A DNA stretch of 37,634 nucleotides from Bacteroidota bacterium (lineage in GTDB: Bacteria; Bacteroidota; Bacteroidia; Chitinophagales; Saprospiraceae), in NCBI GenBank assembly GCA_029561355.1, contig JAKQJD010000334.1, forward strand, positions 1 to 37,634, read 5' to 3'. Below, piece after piece: positions 6,747 through 13,869 of this stretch. The notes beneath the pieces are model-generated. The model did not search any database and was not told where the DNA came from. It worked only from the letters and a program-made list of their open reading frames with translations. A program made the translations under genes and the position numbers. Each line of letters starts with the position of its first letter. The first letter of the stretch is position 1.

Positions 6747-8813
6747 CTACCACCGCATTCGCACCTGAAATTTCCAGAATACTTCTCTGCCGGTATCCCC
6801 GGTACTTGTTACGGCTCGGAGTTGGTTCGTTTGTTCGACGCGCCCTTCGAGCCGTAGCCATTTATTGACCCGCCAGCTCAGGTTCAGGTATGCGCGGGAA
6901 CCCCTGCCCGATAGTGCAGGGATGGAAACCGCCGAAAAAAGATCCGTTTCAAATGCATAAACCCGTGTGTCGAAACCGTCCGTATCGAACACCGCATACC
7001 GCGCTGTGGCCGTTACAGGGAAACTAAGCGGTTTGATGGCTGCCTCCTGATAAGCGATAAATCCGTTGGTAGTGGTGCCATTTTGCACCGAAAAAATTGT
7101 CCACTCGATCCTGCTCCGTAACTCGACACCCGCTCCGACTTTGTATGAAGCATGGAGCCGGAAACGGTCGCGCCTGTTTTCCAGCAAGCCATTGATGCCT
7201 TCTACGTCGCTGTCGCGCTCCTTGACTTCCGCCTGCCAGAGCGCATATGCCGAAAACGTTTTGCTTTTTGTCCAGATGACGCGCGCCAGAAATTCCCTGC
7301 CACGGGAAGGCGAACTGACGCCGTAGCGCAGCCAAGGGTGTTTCCACACGTCCGCATACAGGTTGATCTGCCAGCGCCGGATGTAGCGGATATCCGCGCC
7401 CAGGTACATGCCCTGTTCGTTGGAGGCCCTGGAAACTTCGGCAAAAGGAGAGCCATAAATGCTTTGGTAATCCTTGCCGAGCGCCCGGTGCATGGCAGTC
7501 AGCGTGATGTGCTGGTCGGGCGATACCAGCAGCCCGTTTACAGCAGCCATACCGCCGTTGTCGCTGCGCGCCGTTTCACCGAATAACAACCAGTTCCGGT
7601 ATCGCCAGTTGTAATCCACACTGGCAGCCGCCAGCGACTGGCCCTGAAAAATGTATTTCCGGTACGGTGCGGGTTGTGGCGTCCAGGGTTTGTCGTACGT
7701 GATGTACAACCCGTTGGCGGTTACCTGCCCGTTTTTCCATTTAAATTCGCTTGAGAGTCCCCCTACCTGCTCCCGCAAGGCTTTTTCGTCTTGTATTTCA
7801 CTGCGCGTGCGGTGCAGCCCGGATGTTTGCAGGGAAGAAAATTCAATTTCCTGAAATTCCTGGTCGATGGTATCGGGCGCGACGATGTTTCCATCGCGGC
7901 GGCGGTCGGAATAGAGGGCGGTTATTTCCACATGCTTTCCGAAGGCAAGGGTAGTTGCCGCACCCCTGAAAAAGAATGCCTCGCCGAATGCCCCGTATGC
8001 ATTTATTTTTCTGCCGCCCCGGGTGACGGACACTGTTTCGGCAGATTTGCCAGGCCAGAAACCTGTTTGCAACAATACGCCCTGACCGAAACGCGCTGAA
8101 TAATCACCCAGCGCCACCGTTTTGACGGTTGCATTCAAATTTTGTACAAACAAGTGTGCGCTGTAAAAGTCAAAGCCATTGCGGTTACTGCTCCTGAAAA
8201 TCGCTTCACCTGCATCGCTTTCTGCGGTAAATCCGAACCGCAGGCGATTGTCATACGTATGCCGGTAACGTATGCCGCGGTTGTATGGATCCCCTTCCGC
8301 ATCTGCGGGATAAAAGCCGGAGCGTATGGATCCGACCCGGAGCAACAATTCATTGTCGCCTTTGTAAATACCTTCCCACAACTGTGTGTTACGCTGATCG
8401 AGACCATTACGGACCTTCGTATAGTTCAGCATACGCCGGATATCGGAAAGTTCCCAGCCGGGCACTGCCTGGAGTTCGAATTCATTCAGAAATGGACCCA
8501 TTTGTGCCCGGTAGGAAAGAAAATTTTCAACCTGAAGGCTGTTGAGCAGGTGCATCGCCACCAGGTCTTCCCGGCTAATGGTATTCAGGTCCAGGGGGCG
8601 GTTGCGCCAGGTTTCCAGGTTTTCCAGAAATTGCTGAGCATCCGATTCCGACGCCGTTTCATTGTCGCGAAAGAAGTTTTCCAGCAGTTCCGCTGTCACA
8701 GGGTCATCCGTTTGTGCCGACAAGGCATGGAAGATTAAACAAAAAAAGCCCGCAAGCAGGAACCGTTGCAAGATAGAACCGGCGTTTTGTTCAATAAAAG
8801 TGGGTCGGCGCAT
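6747..8813 (-). CDS. Helix-hairpin-helix domain outer-membrane beta-barrel protein
   Basis: The 688-residue product has an N-terminal signal peptide (hydrophobic 16-30, cleavage near LSAQ34). Residues 73-132 read as two helix-hairpin-helix units like those of ComEA (LDLNTISREDL, then YRAQMGPFLNEFELQAVPGW), but the first GxG hairpin is replaced by LNS, so DNA binding is doubtful. The rest alternates short polar and aromatic strands (SVDYNWRYRNWLLFGET, AYLNLSWRVNKWLRLEGRV) and ends in FWKFQVRMRW, the usual C-terminal strand of an outer-membrane beta-barrel. Such HHH-barrel proteins are widespread in Bacteroidota; I know of no assigned function. The gene follows the large ASPIC/UnbV lipoprotein gene by 10 bases and is surely co-transcribed with it. 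Confidence 0.8.
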   Translation of the reverse strand: MRRPTFIEQNAGSILQRFLLAGFFCLIFHALSAQTDDPVTAELLENFFRDNETASESDAQQFLENLETWRNRPLDLNTISREDLVAMHLLNSLQVENFLSYRAQMGPFLNEFELQAVPGWELSDIRRMLNYTKVRNGLDQRNTQLWEGIYKGDNELLLRVGSIRSGFYPADAEGDPYNRGIRYRHTYDNRLRFGFTAESDAGEAIFRSSNRNGFDFYSAHLFVQNLNATVKTVALGDYSARFGQGVLLQTGFWPGKSAETVSVTRGGRKINAYGAFGEAFFFRGAATTLAFGKHVEITALYSDRRRDGNIVAPDTIDQEFQEIEFSSLQTSGLHRTRSEIQDEKALREQVGGLSSEFKWKNGQVTANGLYITYDKPWTPQPAPYRKYIFQGQSLAAASVDYNWRYRNWLLFGETARSDNGGMAAVNGLLVSPDQHITLTAMHRALGKDYQSIYGSPFAEVSRASNEQGMYLGADIRYIRRWQINLYADVWKHPWLRYGVSSPSRGREFLARVIWTKSKTFSAYALWQAEVKERDSDVEGINGLLENRRDRFRLHASYKVGAGVELRSRIEWTIFSVQNGTTTNGFIAYQEAAIKPLSFPVTATARYAVFDTDGFDTRVYAFETDLFSAVSIPALSGRGSRAYLNLSWRVNKWLRLEGRVEQTNQLRAVTSTGDTGREVFWKFQVRMRW

Positions 8814-8823
8814 ACGAGGACTA

Positions 8824-11800
8824 TTATTTCAACTGATATAATCGCGGCTTTTGGTTGTTCACCGTAGCCAATACGAATGGGTTGCCTTTGATCCTGATTT
8901 CTTTGATAGATTTCACGTCTCCGCGAACGGAAAAGCCGGAATTCCGGTTGTCGATGCGGTCATACGTCCCGTCGCCGCGGTTGATCAGTACGTGGCCGAA
9001 ACTGGCGTCCAGTTTGGAAAACTGCGGAATAAACCCGTCGTCGTTGCCGGCCAGAATGAGGTCGTTTTTGCCGTCCTGGTTCAGGTCACCGCACCAGATC
9101 CCGCACACGCAGGAAAACTGCACTTCCCTGGGCAGCGGCAGCATTCTGAATTGCCCGTTCCCGTCGTTGAGCGCCACGGCCGACTGGAAATAACTGCCCT
9201 CCATGGCAATGGCTTTTTTCATCACTTCAGGTGTGAAAAGTTCCTGAATCGATTTCTGTGCGTAGTCGACGTGTTTCAGGTTCTTCTTTTTCAGGCTGGG
9301 GATTTGGCCGGTGAGGTCTTTTTTCATCGGCACAGGCATGTCCTTGTCATTGATACGCCGGGTGATGATCTTTTCCACCGTTCCATTCTGGTCGAAATCA
9401 CTGATCCAGAGTTTGGAAGGTTGTTCGCGGTTTCCGGAGAAATAGAAATTTTCGCCGCGGTTGCCAAGAATAAGATCCTGGTCGCCGTCGCCGTCCACGT
9501 CATCGGCCTGAACGCAGTTCCACCAGCCGGAGTAAAAATTGAGGCTAGACGAAACGGAGGTGAATTTTCCATTGCGTATCTCGAAAATGATGGGATTTCT
9601 CCATTCGCCCACGATGACAAGTTCCGGTGTGGCATCTCCGGTTACGTTGGCAAGTGTAGCGTCCGTTACCATGCCGAGGCGTTGCAGGTCGGGCGAAACG
9701 TCATTGGACACATCGCTGAAATTGCCGCGACCATCGTTCCGGTACAAAAAATGACGGGGCGGAACACCATATTTCCCGGGCACACTTCTGCTGCCCACGA
9801 ACAAATCGAGATTGCCGTCGTTGTTGTAATCCATCGCTACGGCGACGGAAGTATTGAAGCCGTTGAGCGGGATGGCGCTTTCGTTGAGTGTGAAATGCCC
9901 TTTCCCGTCGTTGATATACAACCTGTTGATCATAAAGCGGGAATTGAGCGGTTGCTCATTGCCGCCGGAGCCTACAAACAGATCCTGGTCGCCGTCTTTA
10001 TCCGCATCGAAAAATAATACTGCGGTATCTTCATACATCGTATCTCTGTCGAATGTCGCCCGGTCGCTTCTGGAAAATGTGCCGGCAGCCGTCTGCAGGT
10101 ACAACTGGCCGCCCTGGCCGGTAGCGCCGCCTACGTACACGTCTTCACGCTTGTCTCCGTTCACGTCGGCAACCGCCGCTTTCGGCCCTTCCCGGGAAAG
10201 CATGTGGAAAGTCAGGTTCTCCTGGTAAAAATCGATAAAATTATCTTCTTTGTGTTGCTCCATGCCTGAGGGGATTTCATGCAGCAGGATGTTTTTCGGG
10301 GCATTTATATCGAATATGTTTCCTGCCAGCGTCTGGCCGGCCGTTTCCCAGGAAATGAGCAGTGTCGTATCGATGGCCGCCTGCATCTGAACCGTTTTGG
10401 TGCGGTCCGGCCATATCACTACGATGGAATCGATCTTCGTATCCTGGCCCAGCCCGAACACCATTTTGTAATCTACAGACGACTGGAAACCGCGCGACGG
10501 TATAAGTTGAAATTTTTTCTGTTCCTTTCCCTGGTACACCGACACCTGCGAGCCAATGGCAAAGGTGTTTTGACCTTTACCTTTTAATTGAATGGTCAGG
10601 TGGTGGTTGCCGTTCTTTTCCGTAGAGTGGTTTTTATACAGCATGGCCTCCTGGTTCACGTTGTTGATCACCAGATCGAGGTCACCGTCGTTGTCGAGGT
10701 CGCCGTAAGCGGCGCCGTTGGAAAAAGATGGTGTGGTAAAACCCCACTTCATGCCCGCATCTTCGAAGGTCAGGTCGCCCCGGTTGCGGAAAGCCTTGTT
10801 AACCAATGGGTTGGAAGGCATTTTGTTCAGCACTTCATTGATTTGTTCTTTCTGCCCGGTGAGTGCCATTTTCTGTACCACTTCATCGGCGAAAAAATCG
10901 ATAAAATCCTGGTCGGTTACGTCCTTGTAAATACCGTTGCACACGTAAATATCGCGGTAACCGTCGTTGTCCATATCGAACATGAGCGCGCCCCAGCTCC
11001 AGTCGGTGGCCGCTACACCGGAATAAAAGGCTATTTCACTGAAGGTTTTGTCCTTGTTGTTGAGTTGCAGGCAGTTCTGCATGTACTGGTGGTAAAAGCC
11101 GCGCTCCTGCTTGAGTTGGTACACGTTGTAGTTTTCAAACAGGGTAGTGGTTTTGAGGCGCGTCTCATCCCCGGGCAGCATTTCGGTGGTAAAGATCTCC
11201 GGATAGCCATCATTGTTGATGTCGGCCATGTCGGCGCCCATGGAGGCATGGCTCATATGGGAAATCCAGTTTTCGATTTCTTCCTTGAATGTGCCATCCT
11301 TTTGATTGATGTACAGGTAGTCGCGTTCGAAAAAGTCATTTGAGACGTACAGATCCGGCCAGTTGTCGCCGTTCACATCGCCGACGGTAATACCCAGCCC
11401 GAATCCGATGAGGCTGCCGTAAATATTTGCCTGGCGGGTTACGTCCACGAATTTTCCATTGTCGTTGCGAAACAGTTTGTCGCCGCCGCCTTTCAGAAAA
11501 TCGCGCACAGGCCAGTCTTCGGCATACAATTCCCGGTTGTTGCTGTAGTTCAGGGTATTCACGGGCATAAAACTGTTGTTCAGAATGTAGCAATCCAGGT
11601 CGCCGTCGAGGTCGTAGTCGAAAAACGCCGCATGCGTGGTGTACCCGTCTTCATCGAGGCCGTATTCGGCGGCTTTTTCCACGAAAGTGGGAACGCCGTT
11701 CTGATTACCCTGGTTGATAAACAATTCCTTGACGGGTTTTTTATCCTTGTCGTATCCGGCGTTGCAAACAAAAATATCCAGCAACCCGTCGGCATTAATG

Positions 11801-12174
11801 TCCACCATCACGACGCCGGTGCTCCAGAAACCCGTTCCAGCCACGCCGGCCTGCTGGGTGATGTCCTCAAATTTGAAATTCCCTTTATTGAGGAACAACT
11901 TGTTCTCTCCCATATTGGAGGTGAGGTAAATATCGCTCAATCCGTCGTTGTTCACGTCGCCGATAGCAGCGCCGCCGCCGTTGTAAAAGTTGCGGTAACT
12001 GAAAATATTGAAGTCTTCGGTGTTCTCGACTTTGTTGACAAACTCAACGCCCGAGTCTTTGGAAGAAATTTGTTCAAAAAGCGCGTCCTGGTCTTGTTTG
12101 TCTTTGCAGGCAGACAAGCAGGCCAGGGTTGTTAAAAACAGAAGAATCGTATGATGACGATGACGTAAGTGCAT
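8824..12174 (-). CDS. FG-GAP/VCBS repeat and ASPIC/UnbV (CRTAC1-like) lipoprotein
   Basis: The 1116-residue product has a lipoprotein signal (lipobox LSAC, Cys23). It carries at least twelve Ca-binding DxDxDG loops of FG-GAP/VCBS type, for instance DVNNDGLSD, DINADGLLD, DMDNDGYRD, DLDNDGDLD, DYNNDGNLD and DVDGDGDQD, spread along two beta-propeller-like regions. Between them lies an ASPIC/UnbV domain (IQLKGKGQNTFAIGSQVSVY to IVVIWPDRTKT). The protein is expected to be Ca-stabilised and anchored to the outer membrane, probably facing outward. Homologues often sit beside SusC/SusD pairs in Bacteroidota, as here (SusD lies 178 bases upstream on the same strand), but their biochemical role is not established. 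A separate promoter candidate and a terminator separate it from susD. Confidence 0.88.
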   Translation of the reverse strand: MHLRHRHHTILLFLTTLACLSACKDKQDQDALFEQISSKDSGVEFVNKVENTEDFNIFSYRNFYNGGGAAIGDVNNDGLSDIYLTSNMGENKLFLNKGNFKFEDITQQAGVAGTGFWSTGVVMVDINADGLLDIFVCNAGYDKDKKPVKELFINQGNQNGVPTFVEKAAEYGLDEDGYTTHAAFFDYDLDGDLDCYILNNSFMPVNTLNYSNNRELYAEDWPVRDFLKGGGDKLFRNDNGKFVDVTRQANIYGSLIGFGLGITVGDVNGDNWPDLYVSNDFFERDYLYINQKDGTFKEEIENWISHMSHASMGADMADINNDGYPEIFTTEMLPGDETRLKTTTLFENYNVYQLKQERGFYHQYMQNCLQLNNKDKTFSEIAFYSGVAATDWSWGALMFDMDNDGYRDIYVCNGIYKDVTDQDFIDFFADEVVQKMALTGQKEQINEVLNKMPSNPLVNKAFRNRGDLTFEDAGMKWGFTTPSFSNGAAYGDLDNDGDLDLVINNVNQEAMLYKNHSTEKNGNHHLTIQLKGKGQNTFAIGSQVSVYQGKEQKKFQLIPSRGFQSSVDYKMVFGLGQDTKIDSIVVIWPDRTKTVQMQAAIDTTLLISWETAGQTLAGNIFDINAPKNILLHEIPSGMEQHKEDNFIDFYQENLTFHMLSREGPKAAVADVNGDKREDVYVGGATGQGGQLYLQTAAGTFSRSDRATFDRDTMYEDTAVLFFDADKDGDQDLFVGSGGNEQPLNSRFMINRLYINDGKGHFTLNESAIPLNGFNTSVAVAMDYNNDGNLDLFVGSRSVPGKYGVPPRHFLYRNDGRGNFSDVSNDVSPDLQRLGMVTDATLANVTGDATPELVIVGEWRNPIIFEIRNGKFTSVSSSLNFYSGWWNCVQADDVDGDGDQDLILGNRGENFYFSGNREQPSKLWISDFDQNGTVEKIITRRINDKDMPVPMKKDLTGQIPSLKKKNLKHVDYAQKSIQELFTPEVMKKAIAMEGSYFQSAVALNDGNGQFRMLPLPREVQFSCVCGIWCGDLNQDGKNDLILAGNDDGFIPQFSKLDASFGHVLINRGDGTYDRIDNRNSGFSVRGDVKSIKEIRIKGNPFVLATVNNQKPRLYQLK

Positions 12175-12234
12175 GGTGCAAGGATTGGTACTGGCTTAAT
12201 GTCGATTAAGGCAAAAGCGATTCAGGGGCGACTG

Positions 12235-12268
12235 CAAAGATGGTAAAATCAGCCGTTTGCAGAGACAA
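12235..12268 (-). promoter_or_regulatory. Promoter candidate for the ASPIC/UnbV gene
   Basis: On the minus strand CATCTTTG (12242-12235) matches TAnnTTTG with one mismatch, with TTG at 12268-12266, 23 bases upstream. A GCAAACG half-site (12260-12254), like half of the LacI-type site at 18437-18448, lies in the spacer. The spacing is slightly long, so this is tentative. Confidence 0.35.
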
Positions 12269-12281
12269 TAAAATACTGCTA

Positions 12282-12318
12282 TAAAAGACGATAGGCTGCC
12301 TGAAAAGGCAGCCTATCG
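12282..12318 (-). terminator. Intrinsic terminator after susD
   Basis: Arms 12289-12300 and 12307-12318 are a perfect 12-bp inverted repeat (CGATAGGCTGCC) with a 6-base loop. On the minus strand it is followed by TCTTTTAT. It lies 34 bases past the susD stop and should end the susC-susD transcript. Confidence 0.85.
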
Positions 12319-12352
12319 ATACTTATTTCCCTTTTAAACGAAAAGAGAAAGA

Positions 12353-13849
12353 TTAATAACCGTCATTTTGCTTCAGGTTAGGATTGGAATCCAGGGCCTG
12401 TTGCGGGATCGGGAACAATACACGGGTTGGATCGGTAACGGTTTTGAATGACCAGGTGGACGTCCAGGTACCGAAACGGATCTGGTCCGTACGGCGGATG
12501 CCTTCCCAGTACAGTTCGCGACCGCGCTCGTCGATCATGCTGGCTTCCGTCAGCGAACCCAGTGCCGAAGCGCCGCGGGTAGAACGCAGCGTATTCACCA
12601 TGTCGAGTGCAGAAGTACCTGCGGAACCACCACGCATGATGGCTTCCGCTTTCATCAGGTAAACATCTGAATAACGGAACATGATGTATTGGCCGGCATT
12701 GGACGGGTGGTACTTGATGACACGGATACCTTTTTCCGAGCTGGCGCCTGCGAGTGGTACGTCGCGGGTGAACTGGAGGGGCAGACCGTTACGGCTGTTG
12801 ATGATTGCATCGCCGTTGTCTTTGTACTGCTGACCTACCAGGAAGCCGTGGCCGATACCGGAGAACGCAGAACCGTTCGGGGTAGCCGGGCCGCCTTTAC
12901 GCTGGTCACTGTCTTCGAATTTGTCGTAGAAATCAGCCAGTGTGGTAAAGCCGTTCCAGCCGCTTGGGTTCTGGTCGTAGTGCAGGGTCATGAACCAGCG
13001 GTTCTGAGGAGAACCTTCTGCGCTGGTGAAAATCACCTCGGAAGCTGCAGTAGTGGCGAAATTGTTGAAGTAGTTAGCCTCCAGCGAGTAGCCGGATGCC
13101 GTTACAGCATCGCAGTAAGCGATCACCTTGTTCATATCGGCAGCATCGAACGTGTACGGGCCTGCCGGGCTGGCAGATTTGTACACGGCTTTGTTCAGAT
13201 ACAAACGAGCCAGCAGCGCGTTTGCAGCTGCTTTGGTAGCTTTGGAATTAGTAGCGCTTGGGCCGGATTCCGGCAGGTTAGGCAGTGCTTCTTCCAGGTC
13301 GCGGGTGATGAAGTCGAATGCTTCCGAACGGGTGTAAACTTTCGGGTTTACATCCACGCCTTCCGTCACAAGACGGAACGGAACCTGACCAAACAGGTCC
13401 ATAACGTTCCACATGTAGAAAGCGCGCAGGAACTTCGCTTCAGCGGTCTGTTGCGCGTTCGGGTTGGAAGCCAACACCTGATTGCAACGGTACACGCGTT
13501 CGTTCAACTGGTTCCAGGAAGCCAGTACGTAGGCGTGTGTAGCATCCCAGGTGTGCTGGTGCAGGGTACGCCAAACGCCGTTGTCACCCCAGTCGGTTCC
13601 GCGGGTAGGCGGAATCATTTCGTCGGAAGTATGGTCGGTCAGTGCGTAGATATTGGCCTGGTCTGTGAAAGCGCCCAGGTCTTTGTAAGACGTAACAAGC
13701 GCTTCAGCAGGGTCACCCGGAACGAATACGCCACCGGCGCCTTCCCGGATCTGGGAATCCCTGATTTCCGGCTCCAGATCGGTGCATGCCGAGAATGCGA
13801 AGAATCCCAGTAATGCAAACGTGGAAAACTTAAGAGTTTTGTAATTCAT
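12353..13849 (-). CDS. SusD/RagB family outer-membrane lipoprotein
   Basis: The 498-residue product has a lipobox (FSACTDLEP, Cys21) and the SusD architecture: TPR-like helical parts such as AEAKFLRAFYMWNVMDLFGQVPF and DFITRDLEEALPNLP, then the conserved C-terminal segments YLMKAEAIMRGG, MIDERGRELYWEGIRRTDQIRFG and VLFPIPQQALDSNPNLKQNDGY. SusD proteins cap the SusC channel at the cell surface and deliver ligand to it. It starts 20 bases after the SusC gene. No glycoside hydrolase or peptidase is adjacent, so the ligand cannot be inferred. Codons are strongly biased to GGT, CGT, CTG, AAC and TTC in the stretches I read, which suggests high expression. Confidence 0.93.
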   Translation of the reverse strand: MNYKTLKFSTFALLGFFAFSACTDLEPEIRDSQIREGAGGVFVPGDPAEALVTSYKDLGAFTDQANIYALTDHTSDEMIPPTRGTDWGDNGVWRTLHQHTWDATHAYVLASWNQLNERVYRCNQVLASNPNAQQTAEAKFLRAFYMWNVMDLFGQVPFRLVTEGVDVNPKVYTRSEAFDFITRDLEEALPNLPESGPSATNSKATKAAANALLARLYLNKAVYKSASPAGPYTFDAADMNKVIAYCDAVTASGYSLEANYFNNFATTAASEVIFTSAEGSPQNRWFMTLHYDQNPSGWNGFTTLADFYDKFEDSDQRKGGPATPNGSAFSGIGHGFLVGQQYKDNGDAIINSRNGLPLQFTRDVPLAGASSEKGIRVIKYHPSNAGQYIMFRYSDVYLMKAEAIMRGGSAGTSALDMVNTLRSTRGASALGSLTEASMIDERGRELYWEGIRRTDQIRFGTWTSTWSFKTVTDPTRVLFPIPQQALDSNPNLKQNDGY

Positions 13850-13869
13850 TATTCGATTTTTTTAAAAAA

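Noticed and set aside
8851..10017. 388-codon open frame on the plus strand opposite the ASPIC/UnbV gene
   Set aside because: The repeated DxDxDG codons of the real gene leave this antisense frame open; the translation is a mirror of the repeats.
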